Shown: in pieces, positions 26,466-35,778 of the stretch
Layout: every line of letters starts with the position of its first letter
How positions within the stretch are numbered: the stretch's first letter is position 1
DNA from: Bacteroidetes bacterium 47-18
GTDB taxonomy: Bacteria; Bacteroidota; Bacteroidia; Chitinophagales; Chitinophagaceae
DNA length: 64,000 nt
Assembly (NCBI GenBank): GCA_001897155.1
Contig: MKSF01000013.1
Coordinates: 124,001 to 188,000 of the forward strand
Direction: 5' to 3'
Made by a program: the position numbers and the translations under genes
The notes under the pieces: generated by a model
Seen by the model: the letters and a program-made list of their open reading frames with translations, nothing else
The model's database searches: none
What the model was told of the DNA's origin: nothing

Positions 26466-28109
26466 TTACCTGACAATGGTAAATGCCTGGCCGGACCTCC
26501 ATTCTTTACAGGAAAAGAAAATGGTATAATTACCGGAAGGCAGCCCGGATACATCTACGGAGCTTTCATTTTTCCGGCCGGTTGCAGCCTGGTACACTTC
26601 CTGTCCCTGCGCGTTATAAATACTCACAGCTTCATATCCCGATATATTTTCTATATTTAATACTTCGCTGACTGGATTAGGATATATCCTGACTGATACT
26701 GCATCGGGTGACGGGCGTTCGATCTTTGCAGGGCCAAAACCGTATCCCGGTCCGCTGTATTTATAGTAAATATCATACCCCTGATTATATGCCGTAATCA
26801 TATTATCCCCTCCGTTACAGCTATTCGATACGGATACACAGGGTACCCGGTCGTTGTAAGTAATGGTCGGCATGTTGTTGATTTGCTCATAAGAAGCAGT
26901 GGACATGTTGGGACTATTGTCCATATAATTGGCAAAGAAACCGGGGTTGGTGTACCCGGGGTAATTAACCCGGTGCCAGGCAAAAGTAAATTGATTATTA
27001 CCCCAGTCTCCGCTGCTGCCGGGGAAATAATTCCCAAGGCCTGCCGTTACATCTGCGTCCAGGTTCAGGTCGGTACTAAAGTTTACGGTATTGTCAAAAA
27101 ACGAACCATTATCCGTATAGGTATGTATGGCCGTACTGTTGTGGCTACCTGTAGTCGCCCATTTCGGATTGGGGCCCCAATATTCTCCCACACTATAGCC
27201 TTCTATCCGGAACCTGTTGTAATCATCGGAGGGGGTCAGAGGAAAATCGTTATCGCTCCAACTGTTCAGATGGATCTCTTTTACGATGATATCAGGCGGA
27301 AAATTAGCATCATAGAAGACTGCATAAGCGAACGGTTCGCCGATATCCAGGTAATTGACCGCGCAAATGTCCTGGACAGAGTTAGCCGGATAGGAAGCGG
27401 AGGAGGCTGAGGATATAGGATCAGCGACCCGGCAACGGGTTATCACCATATCAGGAAGTCCAAACCTGTTATAGGCCAGGACAAATTCATTCATTACCGG
27501 TCTGTCATCACCAGGAAATGGGATCATTTGACTGATATCTGCCAGGACATCTATGCTGGGATCATAGCCATAGTCCACAAATTCAGTTGACAAATGATTA
27601 AGGGCCACCACCTGCTCCATCGCATCTAATTGCGCCTGGTATCTTGTAAGATATACCTCCCAATCACTTCCGTTCCACTCCGTATAAGCCACTATAACTA
27701 TAAAGGCATCCTGCCGTTGTTCATCATTGGCTATAATTACATCCGGTGAGGTTGTGTGCGAACCGCCCGTGTAATAGCCTACGCCCGAATAATTCCCGGT
27801 AATCGGCGCCTGGATCGGCGTTGCTCCCAAAGGGATACCTGCCGTACTTTCCACGAATAGTTCAACCGTGCCACTGTTATCCCACTTTACAACTATAGCG
27901 CTTACCTGGTAAATTGAAGATCCGTCAGTAGATGGAAAATCAATCATCGCGGTGCGGACAGAGGCCATCGGATCAGCGCCTGTCAATTGTGTGCTGGGAA
28001 TGCCCGGCGGTATAATTGTCTGGCCCAGCATACTATCGGGCTTTGAAAGAAGCGCTAAAAAGGTTAATTGCATGAGCAATAATGCGGATTTCGTGATTTT
28101 CATTTTCAT
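26466..28109 (-). CDS. Secreted protein with type A T9SS sorting domain
   Basis: 547 residues. The signal peptide ends near SMLGQ. The long middle region has no enzymatic motif I recognise and resembles T9SS cargo with repeated beta segments. The last ~75 residues hold a Por_Secre_tail: VRIYPNPVSEVLNIEN, AVSIYNAQGQEVYQ, SSVDVSGLPSGNYTI and a terminal IVR. It is therefore likely exported across the outer membrane by the T9SS and possibly surface-anchored. The start is supported by the signal peptide MKMKITKSALLLMQLTFLAL. Confidence 0.87.
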   Translation of the reverse strand: MKMKITKSALLLMQLTFLALLSKPDSMLGQTIIPPGIPSTQLTGADPMASVRTAMIDFPSTDGSSIYQVSAIVVKWDNSGTVELFVESTAGIPLGATPIQAPITGNYSGVGYYTGGSHTTSPDVIIANDEQRQDAFIVIVAYTEWNGSDWEVYLTRYQAQLDAMEQVVALNHLSTEFVDYGYDPSIDVLADISQMIPFPGDDRPVMNEFVLAYNRFGLPDMVITRCRVADPISSASSASYPANSVQDICAVNYLDIGEPFAYAVFYDANFPPDIIVKEIHLNSWSDNDFPLTPSDDYNRFRIEGYSVGEYWGPNPKWATTGSHNSTAIHTYTDNGSFFDNTVNFSTDLNLDADVTAGLGNYFPGSSGDWGNNQFTFAWHRVNYPGYTNPGFFANYMDNSPNMSTASYEQINNMPTITYNDRVPCVSVSNSCNGGDNMITAYNQGYDIYYKYSGPGYGFGPAKIERPSPDAVSVRIYPNPVSEVLNIENISGYEAVSIYNAQGQEVYQAATGRKNESSVDVSGLPSGNYTIFFSCKEWRSGQAFTIVR

Positions 28110-28352
28110 GGTTTCAGGATTTAGTGAAGAATATGGATGCTAATGATGCTACATCAAACCGGGCAGAGATTGCGTTGCTGATCAGCCAACCTCATATTAT
28201 CCTGCCTGGTTCCAGCTTAGGGATATTAAATATTTCTCCTGCCTGTATAAGAGCAGGAATGAGACAGGAACAATATTAATTAAATTTTAATTATAAATTA
28301 AATAAAATCAATATTATATTTTAATAATTTAATTAGCTTGATAAAATAAGAA

Positions 28353-28545
28353 GTGACTATCTGCTATATAGCCAATAACCTTTTTATATGGATACGCTTC
28401 GCCGGGCTGTGTCCTCTCTGCGGTTCAGAGACCGCTTGTACTATAACGGTACTTGGGGGTGCTGGTCATTCCGAACGGATGTGAGGAATCTCTTATAATA
28501 ACAGGCAGCTTATAATGGCTTTGTTTCCTATATATAGATAGTCAG
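28353..28545 (-). repeat. MITE-like intergenic repeat, copy D (193 bp, best preserved)
   Basis: Inverted relative to the other copies. Plus-strand ends are gtgactatctgctatatagc and cctatatatagatagtcag, mutually inverted repeats. The interior carries ggatacgcttcgccggg and ggtcattccgaacggatgtg followed by aggaatctc. Confidence 0.8.
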
Positions 28546-28641
28546 TAAACAGGAAACTGTTTCCTTTCCAGCGAAAGCTACCTTTCCTGACAGCACAATC
28601 CAATGGTTCATCTTTTATCCCGTAAAAATTCAGGAATATTT

Positions 28642-28672
28642 TTGGTACTATGCAAATTGTACATTACTTTTG
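28642..28672 (+). promoter_or_regulatory. Promoter of tRNA-Met
   Basis: TTG at 28642-28644, 20-nt spacer, TACTTTTG at 28665-28672, exact TAnnTTTG. The tRNA starts 17 nt later. Confidence 0.7.
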
Positions 28673-28689
28673 CACACCACAAAACGTTT

Positions 28690-28763
28690 GGCGGGGTAGC
28701 TCAGGTGGTTAGAGCGCAGGATTCATAACCCTGAGGTCACGGGTTCAATTCCCGTCTCCGCTA
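28690..28763 (+). tRNA. tRNA-Met (anticodon CAT), island integration site
   Basis: 74 nt. Acceptor GGCGGGG/CTCCGCT (G1-T72 wobble), D-arm with GGTGGTTAGAGC, anticodon loop TTCATAA (CAT), T-loop TTCAATT, discriminator A. The final 41 nt are also the 3' end of the recombinase reading frame on the opposite strand. Confidence 0.95.
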
Positions 28764-29560
28764 CTAAACAGGACAAATGAAATTGATTTTCGTTTGTCCT
28801 GTTCTTATTTTGGGGTAATCCGTTGTTTATCTGAAAGATATAGTTTGCGATTACATTCATTCGAGCGGTTCGATAAGTTTTTCCGTCAAACTCCAATTTT
28901 TCAGGGAATATCGAACCAATTATACTTCTCCTTGTGTTGATTTCTCCCTCGCTGTACATTTTGGGAATGTTTTCTATATACTTTAAAGCTCTGTCCAGAG
29001 ACTTATCTATATTGATTTTATCTGTATCAGAACCGTCCTTGCTCAACTGTTCTTCCAGACTTTCAATTCGTGTCTTGCACTCATCTTTAATTTCAAGGTA
29101 TTCCTCATCATCAATAATTTCAGATAGCAGTTTGTTGCATGCTACTGATAACCTTGCATTCAATTTATCTATTTCCTGTGCAATCTGTTTCTTTTCGCCA
29201 AACGGATTCTTTACAAATTTCTTGTAGTTATCTAACAGCAGTCTTTTCACTATTTGGGCAGAACCGTTTAAAGCAAACTGTCGCATACTCTTTTCAAAAA
29301 TATCGTTGGCTAATTCGGCTTTTTGGCGGAAGCCACAGGATGAAACGCAATGATAGTAATAATAACGGTTTGTTCTACCTTTGGAAGCACTTCCTGTCAG
29401 GTTACGACCACATTCGGGACATACCAAGAAACCCCGCAGAAGCAGGTTCTCATCTGAAAGCATTTTGGTATTAGGACGTTCAGTTCTTTTGCTTCCGTCC
29501 AATATCAGTTGCACCCTATCAAAAAGTTCTTTGGATATAAGCGGTTCGTGCTGGAAACTA
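28723..29560 (-). pseudogene. Serine recombinase C-terminal fragment
   Basis: Large serine recombinases catalyse site-specific integration of mobile elements. What remains starts at about FQHEPLISKELFDRVQ, followed by the zinc beta-ribbon (LRGFLVCPECGRNLTGS, CVSSCGFR), a coiled-coil stretch and a C-terminal end. The catalytic N-terminal resolvase domain with its Ser is missing: upstream of ~29550 the frame (MPYNRSNLTF...) is unrelated and overlaps the relaxase fragment. The 3' end continues into the T-arm of tRNA-Met (GIEPVTSGL, stop at 28723). The element can no longer be mobilised by this protein. Confidence 0.75.
28769..28810 (+). terminator. Terminator of tRNA-Met
   Basis: caggacaaatgaaa mirrors ttttcgtttgtcctg and is followed by ttcttatttt. 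Built like the tRNA-Leu terminator at 17613. Confidence 0.7.
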
Positions 29561-30377
29561 AATATAACCTGAATAAAGCCACTGAGCAGGAGCAGAAACA
29601 AGCCGACAAGATTTTCAAACCTGTAAATCATAAAAATGGGGACATCAAAAGTCAGGTTGCTTCGGTTGTACGGCATTTACCAAAGTATTACAGCTTACCA
29701 ACTTTGGGAAGTTATAATGCGTTGCTATCACTATTCAATATCACAGCGGAAGCAGTCAAAGGCGAACGAAACGATCAATCTGTAAACGGATTGGTTTATG
29801 TAGCATTGGACGAAAACGGAAACAAAGCAAGTAATCCTTTCAAAGCATCACTATTCGGGAAAGATGCAGGGATTGCACATCTGCAAAAGCACTTTGAACA
29901 GTTCAAAGAGAAAATGAAAACTAACCCTACAAAGTCTGTTCTGAAAAACACGGTGGAGCTTGCCATACAAGCAACGAAAGGGAATTTAAAAAGCAATTGA
30001 CTGAACAAGGAATTAATACGGTTGTGAGAAGTAATAATGAAGGACGAATTTATGGTATAACCTTTATTAACCACGAAAGTCGAACCGTTTGGAATGGCTC
30101 ACAATTAGACAGAGACCTGTCGGCAAATGTGTTTAACGAATGGTGGAACAACGGCAACAAACCCGAACTAAAAATACAGGACAGCCCCGTTTCCAATACG
30201 AACACATTAGAGAGCCAACCGACTAAAGATCTTTTTGAGTTTATCACACAGGAACATTCGCAGAGTACCGATTTGGGATTGTTTAATCTGTTACCAGATA
30301 CACAAGGCGAGAATTACGAGGAAGGGCAGTTTGCCAACCAAATTAAGAAAAAGAAGAAAGGTCGTCGAAGAATATAA
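29548..30377 (+). pseudogene. MobB-type relaxase, C-terminal fragment with frameshift
   Basis: Relaxases nick the transfer origin of conjugative and mobilisable elements. Here only the C-terminal region of the Bacteroidota family remains: YNLNKATEQEQKQADK, LPTLGSYNALLSLFNITAEAVKGE, GLVYVALDENGNKASNPFKASLFGKDAG. The first frame ends at 30000 (GNLKSN). The protein continues in another frame from about 29980 as EFKKQLTEQGINTVVR, then IYGITFINHESRTVWNGSQL and LSANVFNEWW, so one base is gained or lost near 29976-29985. The N-terminal nuclease domain is gone, joined instead to the recombinase fragment. Confidence 0.75.
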
Positions 30378-30390
30378 AGCACTATATTTT

Positions 30391-30456
30391 TTGCTAAAAA
30401 ATTTGTTCAATGTATTTTTGTTCACTATTTTTGAATGTTCATTCCTGCTGAACATT
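30391..30456 (+). promoter_or_regulatory. Tandem promoters and candidate AbiEi operators
   Basis: Two overlapping consensus promoters: TTG 30391-30393 with N19 and TATTTTTG 30413-30420; TTG 30403-30405 with N20 and TATTTTTG 30426-30433. They form a direct repeat (ttgttcaatgtattt, ttgttcactattt). A perfect inverted repeat AATGTTCA-N7-TGAACATT follows at 30434-30456. AbiEi antitoxins elsewhere bind inverted repeats in their own promoter. Confidence 0.6.
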
Positions 30457-30476
30457 TAATTTTATTGAACGAAGAA

Positions 30477-31460
30477 ATGTATAAAGACAATGATTTTGTT
30501 TATGAGGCTATTGCTTCCCTAGAAGATACAACAGGGATTCCTATCGCTATTGAAAGCGTTAGGGAAACCTATGATATGGTTCTTCAAATTAACAATGAGA
30601 CCTTTTATTGCATTGCTAAAAAGAATGCAAAGAATGCAAACTACGGCATCATTATGTCTGCTTTGAAGGACATTAGTAATTCAAAGAATAATATTGTCAT
30701 TGCTGATTATTTAACTAAAAAAACAGCAGAAGAACTTAAACAAAATAGCATCAATTATCTTGATGCGTCCGGAAATGCCTTTATTAAGACGAAGGATTTT
30801 TTTGTATATATAGAAGGCAGAAAAACAAAAATCAATAAAAAAACGAACCAAACCCGAGCATTTCAGGAAGCAGGTTTGAAATTACTCCTATTGCTTATCT
30901 CTAATCCTGAAACATTGCAATTTTCTTATAGAGAATTAGCAGAAAAAACAGGAATTGCTTTGGGGTCTGTAAGTAATATCTTTAAAGAACTGGAGGAAAG
31001 CCATTATTTATTAAAAACAAGAAACAAAAGGGTTTTAAAAAATCAGGACGACATCATTGAACGTTGGGTAATTGCCTACAATGAACTGTTAAAACCCCGC
31101 TCTTTAAGGAAGAAGATGAGGGCGATAGGAAATGAATTTAATACAAATAATATTATAAATAAAAATAACATAAAACTCTATTTCGGAGGAGAGCCAGGAG
31201 GAGAACTTCTGACTGGTCATTTAAAACCAAAAGATTATATCATATATACGGACGAAGAGACAAGCAAAGTTGCAAAAGAACTGAAACTTGTCCCAGACGA
31301 AGAAGGAAATATTGAATTGTATAATAAATTCTGGACAGATAGTCTTCATTTGAAGAATGAATATACCGCCCCACCCTTGGTCGTATATGCAGATCTATTA
31401 GGCACTGGGAATAATAGAAATATAGAAACAGCTAAAATTATTCTAGAAAATGGATTATAA
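30477..31460 (+). CDS. AbiEi-type antitoxin / autoregulator (type IV TA)
   Basis: Predicted antitoxin of an AbiE abortive-infection pair. I start at MYKDNDFVYEAI (30477). The upstream ATG at 30435 lies inside the inverted repeat next to the promoters, so it is less likely. The N-terminal region (IESVRETYDMVLQI, IVIADYLTKKTAEELKQNSINYLDASGNAFI) and the winged-helix segment FSYRELAEKTGIALGSVSNIFKELEESHYL match AbiEi-family proteins with a DNA-binding domain. About 327 residues. It overlaps the toxin gene by 11 nt, supporting co-expression. Confidence 0.82.
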   Translation: MYKDNDFVYEAIASLEDTTGIPIAIESVRETYDMVLQINNETFYCIAKKNAKNANYGIIMSALKDISNSKNNIVIADYLTKKTAEELKQNSINYLDASGNAFIKTKDFFVYIEGRKTKINKKTNQTRAFQEAGLKLLLLLISNPETLQFSYRELAEKTGIALGSVSNIFKELEESHYLLKTRNKRVLKNQDDIIERWVIAYNELLKPRSLRKKMRAIGNEFNTNNIINKNNIKLYFGGEPGGELLTGHLKPKDYIIYTDEETSKVAKELKLVPDEEGNIELYNKFWTDSLHLKNEYTAPPLVVYADLLGTGNNRNIETAKIILENGL

Positions 31461-32292
31461 TATATCAAGTGAAAAACTGGAACATCCATTACTAAAAAAA
31501 CTATTGGACGAGCTAATTCCTGTATTTCAAAAATTGGAAATCAAGTTTTTCGTCATCGGGGCAACAGCTCGAGATATCATTATGGAACTTCACGGAGAAA
31601 AATCTGGTAGAAGAACACAGGACATAGATATTGCCATAGCTGTAGATAAATGGGAAGAGTTTTCAACCATAGAGAAAGAAATAACACAACTGCCTGATTT
31701 TGAAAAAGATCCAAAGCAACAACAACGATTTTTGTATCTAAATGATTTTCAGTTAGATGTAGTTCCGTATGGTGGGATTACAACTGCTGAAGATAAAATC
31801 TTCTGGCCGCCTGATCAGTCTTTTGCAATGACTGTATTGGGATTTCAAGAAGCAGAAAAGGATTTAGTCAGGGTTAAGATAGATGATACACTGGAAATTG
31901 ATATTGTTTCATTGACAGGAATTTTCATTTTGAAATTAGTTGCTTGGAAAGACAGGCATCACAAGGGCAATAAAGACGCAGATGATATGGGATTTATCCT
32001 CCAGAACTATCTCAATATCCACGAAGAAAGAGCGGCTACTGAACATTATGAAGAGGTGTATGAAATAGAAGATTTTACCACCATAAAAGCCGGTACAGCT
32101 CTGTTAGGTATTGATATTAACAACCTTTTGACTGACAATGAAACCAACAAAGCAAAATTGAAAGCAATTATCGAATCAGAAATAAATTTAAAAGAAGACA
32201 GCATTCTGTTCAATCAGATTGTTGAAACAAACAAAGTCAAATTTGATGATATACTGGATTGCTTTCAAATCCTCAACCAAAAAATAAAGTAA
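31450..32292 (+). CDS. AbiEii/AbiGii-type nucleotidyltransferase toxin
   Basis: 280 residues of the nucleotidyltransferase fold used by AbiEii toxins. In studied systems these transfer nucleotides and arrest growth when phage infect. The signature FFVIGATARDIIMEL (G-x-x-x-R) and RTQDIDIAIAVD (paired Asp for metal binding) lie in the first 65 residues. FQLDVVPYG may supply the third acidic residue. KLVAWKDR and KDADDMGFIL follow, as in the family. The frame is intact and active residues are present. It forms a pair with the upstream antitoxin. Confidence 0.85.
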   Translation: MDYNISSEKLEHPLLKKLLDELIPVFQKLEIKFFVIGATARDIIMELHGEKSGRRTQDIDIAIAVDKWEEFSTIEKEITQLPDFEKDPKQQQRFLYLNDFQLDVVPYGGITTAEDKIFWPPDQSFAMTVLGFQEAEKDLVRVKIDDTLEIDIVSLTGIFILKLVAWKDRHHKGNKDADDMGFILQNYLNIHEERAATEHYEEVYEIEDFTTIKAGTALLGIDINNLLTDNETNKAKLKAIIESEINLKEDSILFNQIVETNKVKFDDILDCFQILNQKIK

Positions 32293-32370
32293 TGGGAACA
32301 AATATTAGAAGATAATCAGGCGTATGTTTCACAAACAAGTTAGACCAAAAGACTTACTAAAAGATAAAAA

Positions 32371-34560
32371 ATGACAAGCACAATTCAAAGAGAAATATTA
32401 CACAATAAAATATGGAAAATCGCCAACGAGGTACGTGGCTCAGTAGATGGATGGGATTTTAAACATTTTGTATTAGGAACACTCTTTTATCGATACATTA
32501 GTGAACACTTTGCAAATTATATGGAAGGTGGTGATGACAGCGTTGACTATGCAAAGTTACCAGATGATATCATAACGCCTGAAATTAAAGCCGATGCGGT
32601 AAGAACAAAAGGTTATTTTATATATCCTAGCCAATTGTTTGTGAATATTGCTGAAAAAGCAAATACAAACGAGAACCTCAACACCGACTTAAAAGCTATT
32701 TTTGATGCCATCGAGAGTTCTGCAAACGGCTATCCTTCTGAACAAGACATCAAAGGACTGTTTGCTGATTTCGATACGACCAGTACACGTTTAGGAAATA
32801 CGGTAGAAAACAAAAACAGCCGTTTAGCTGCTATTTTGAAAGGTGTGGAAGGGTTGAATTTTGGGAGTTTTGAGGACAACCAAATCGACCTTTTTGGTGA
32901 TGCTTACGAATTTTTGATTAACAACTATGCCGCTAATGCCGGAAAATCTGGTGGCGAGTTTTTCACCCCGCAACACGTATCCAAGCTTATAGCACAGTTG
33001 GCAATGCATAAGCAAACCACTGTAAATAAAATCTACGATCCGGCAGCGGGTTCGGGTTCTTTGTTGCTTCAAGCAAAAAAACACTTTGACAACCATATTA
33101 TCGAAGATGGCTTCTTTGGTCAAGAGATTAACCATACGACCTACAACCTGGCTCGTATGAATATGTTTTTGCATAACATCAATTACGATAAGTTTGATAT
33201 TGCATTAGGCAACACCTTGATTGACCCTCATTTTGGCGATGACAAACCTTTTGATGCCATTGTGTCCAATCCACCGTATTCGGTCAATTGGATAGGCTCG
33301 GACGATCCTACTTTGATTAATGATGACCGTTTTGCACCTGCTGGTGTATTAGCTCCTAAGTCCAAAGCCGATTTTGCCTTTGTATTGCATGCACTCAGTT
33401 ATCTTTCCAGTAAAGGAAGGGCGGCTATAGTATGTTTTCCGGGAATATTTTATAGAGGTGGTGCCGAGCAAAAGATTAGAAAATATTTGGTAGATAATAA
33501 TTTTGTAGAAACCATTATCGCTTTACCTTCCAATTTGTTTTACGGCACTTCTATTTCGGTAAATATCTTGGTACTTTCCAAACATAAGACCAATACCAAA
33601 ACCCAATTTATAGATGCCACGGGAGAAGGTTTCTTTAAGAAAGTAACCAATAACAATGTGTTGGAAGACAAACACATTGAAAAGATAATGGAGATTTTTG
33701 ATAGCAAAACCGATGATGTGCATATAGCAGTATCTATTGATAATGCTAAAATTGCTAAAAATGATTATAACCTATCCGTTAGTACCTATGTAGAAGCTAA
33801 AGACATTCGAGAAAAGCTTGATATCATTGAATTAAATAAAGGTATATCAAAAGCTGTAAGCAGAATTGCGTCACTTCGTGCTGACATTGATACATTGATA
33901 AAAGATATTGGCACTGAAAACAATATTGATTTTATAAGTAAATTACTCGATGGAGTTGGGGTTAAGTGGGAGTCGTTAGGGAATGTTTCAGAGCTTTATA
34001 GTGGGCTTTCAGGTAAAACGAAAGCTGATTTCGAAAATGGAAATGCTCAGTACATATCATATAAAAATATTTATGACAATATTGAAGTTGATTTTGATAG
34101 AAATGATAGAGTAAAAGTGTCTGCTTTTGAGAATCAAAATACACTCAAATATGGAGATGTTATATTCACAGGTTCTTCGGAAACCCCAGAAGAGGCAGGC
34201 ATGTCTTCAGCAGTTACATCTGAGCCATCACAAGATGTTTATCTAAATAGTTTTTCTTTTGGGCTTCGTTTTAATGAAGGCATTGAAATAATTCCAGAGT
34301 TCTCTAAATATCTTTTTCGTGCTCCATTTATGCGTGCTGCTATTTGTAAATCAGCCAATGGTGTAACGCGATATAATGTTTCAAAAAATGCGTTTAAAAA
34401 AATACTCATCCCGATACCATCATTAGAAGTACAAAAAGAAATCGTTCGTGTTTTAGATACTTTTACGGAGCTTACAGCGGAGCTTACAGCTCGTAAAAAG
34501 CAGTATGAATACTACAGGTCTATGTTATTAACATTTCCAAAAGATAATTTAGAAGAATAA
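32371..34560 (+). CDS. Type I restriction-modification HsdM fused to a half HsdS
   Basis: 729 residues. The HsdM part (1 to ~515) has the N-terminal helical domain ([30 protein letters not shown]), [14 protein letters not shown], AdoMet motif DPAAGSG (223-229) and the N6-adenine motif NPPY (300-303). A linker with [23 protein letters not shown] leads to one target-recognition domain (~530-715, [16 protein letters not shown] to [19 protein letters not shown]) and one C-terminal coiled coil ([17 protein letters not shown]). Ordinary HsdS has two recognition domains, so this should dimerise and read a symmetric site. It overlaps nothing, and is followed after 1 nt by the prrC-like gene. Confidence 0.88.
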   Translation: MTSTIQREILHNKIWKIANEVRGSVDGWDFKHFVLGTLFYRYISEHFANYMEGGDDSVDYAKLPDDIITPEIKADAVRTKGYFIYPSQLFVNIAEKANTNENLNTDLKAIFDAIESSANGYPSEQDIKGLFADFDTTSTRLGNTVENKNSRLAAILKGVEGLNFGSFEDNQIDLFGDAYEFLINNYAANAGKSGGEFFTPQHVSKLIAQLAMHKQTTVNKIYDPAAGSGSLLLQAKKHFDNHIIEDGFFGQEINHTTYNLARMNMFLHNINYDKFDIALGNTLIDPHFGDDKPFDAIVSNPPYSVNWIGSDDPTLINDDRFAPAGVLAPKSKADFAFVLHALSYLSSKGRAAIVCFPGIFYRGGAEQKIRKYLVDNNFVETIIALPSNLFYGTSISVNILVLSKHKTNTKTQFIDATGEGFFKKVTNNNVLEDKHIEKIMEIFDSKTDDVHIAVSIDNAKIAKNDYNLSVSTYVEAKDIREKLDIIELNKGISKAVSRIASLRADIDTLIKDIGTENNIDFISKLLDGVGVKWESLGNVSELYSGLSGKTKADFENGNAQYISYKNIYDNIEVDFDRNDRVKVSAFENQNTLKYGDVIFTGSSETPEEAGMSSAVTSEPSQDVYLNSFSFGLRFNEGIEIIPEFSKYLFRAPFMRAAICKSANGVTRYNVSKNAFKKILIPIPSLEVQKEIVRVLDTFTELTAELTARKKQYEYYRSMLLTFPKDNLEE

Positions 34561-34561
34561 T

Positions 34562-35778
34562 ATGGCACAATCATTAACTGAAATAGCACAATCATTGAAG
34601 GATGCCAATAAAAAAGTGCAACTGATTTATGCGTTTAATGGTACGGGCAAAACTCGTTTGTCACGTGAGTTTAAAGAGTTAATAGCTCCCAAAAATCAAG
34701 AAGTTGGAGAAGAGGAAACAAAAATCAAGATGATGTACTACAATGCATTCACAGAAGATTTGTTTTATTGGGATAATGATTTGCATAACGATGTAGATAG
34801 AAAATTGAAAATCCAGCCTAATGGATATACAAAGTGGGTACTTCAGGATCAAGGACAAGAACCGAATATAACGGCTCATTTCCAGCGGTACACGAGCGAT
34901 AAATTAACGCCTCATTTTAATGAAGAATACACTATTAAGGATCAAAACAATCGGGATATAACGATTCCTGCTTATTCCGAAGTGCGTTTTTCATTTGAAC
35001 GTGGAAATGATGAGCCTTCAGAGTTTGTGAAAATTTCTAAAGGTGAAGAGAGCTGTTTTGTCTGGAGTGTTTTTTACAGTTTATTAGAGCAAACAATTAA
35101 TGTATTAAATGTAGCAGAGGAAGCTGATCGGGAAACAGACCAATTTAATGACTTGCAATATGTATTTATTGACGATCCAGTAAGTTCATTGGATGATACA
35201 CACTTGATTGAATTGGCTGTGAATATCGCTGAACTAATAAAATCGAATCAATCCGACCTTAAATTTATTATTACAACGCACACAATCCACTGTTTTATAA
35301 TGTATTGTTTAATGAATTCAATAACGCGGATTCAAGTTCCGGTTATAAAGTAAAGCATTGTGCAAAAAGACGTTTTGAAAAATTAGCAGATGGTACTTTT
35401 TTACTGAGTGATCAATCAAGTGATTCACCCTTTTCCTATCATTTATTTCTTCTATCTGAATTGGATAAAGCTATACTGCCATCAGGTAATATTCAAAAGT
35501 ATCATTTTAATTTTCTTCGTAATATTTTAGAAAAAATGTCCACTTTTTTAGGGTACAATAAATGGAGAGACCTTTTGCCTGAAGAGTCACGCGAAGCATA
35601 TTACAATCGCATAATAAATTTGTCAAGTCATGGCAAATTTTCGGGCGAAGAAACCTCTATAATCCATGATAACGATAAAAGAGTTTTAGAATATTTAGTG
35701 AATCAAATTAAAACAAACTATCGTTTTAAATCTAATAATAACCCAATTGTAGAAGAAGAACAAGATGCCACAGTATAA
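34562..35778 (+). pseudogene. PrrC-like anticodon nuclease, frameshifted by a CA repeat
   Basis: Joining 34562-35281 with the frame ending at 35778 gives a ~405-residue protein with an ABC-type ATPase (Walker A FNGTGKT at 25-31; signature-like KISKGEES; Walker [14 protein letters not shown]). The C-terminal domain contains FLRNILEKM and, 33 residues after that Glu, the His of [14 protein letters not shown]. PrrC of E. coli uses Arg320-Glu324-His356, the same order and nearly the same spacing, and sits between hsdS and hsdR, as here. The frame breaks at (CA)3 35279-35284, where (CA)2 would restore [15 protein letters not shown]. Phase variation, decay or a sequence error are all possible. Confidence 0.75.
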
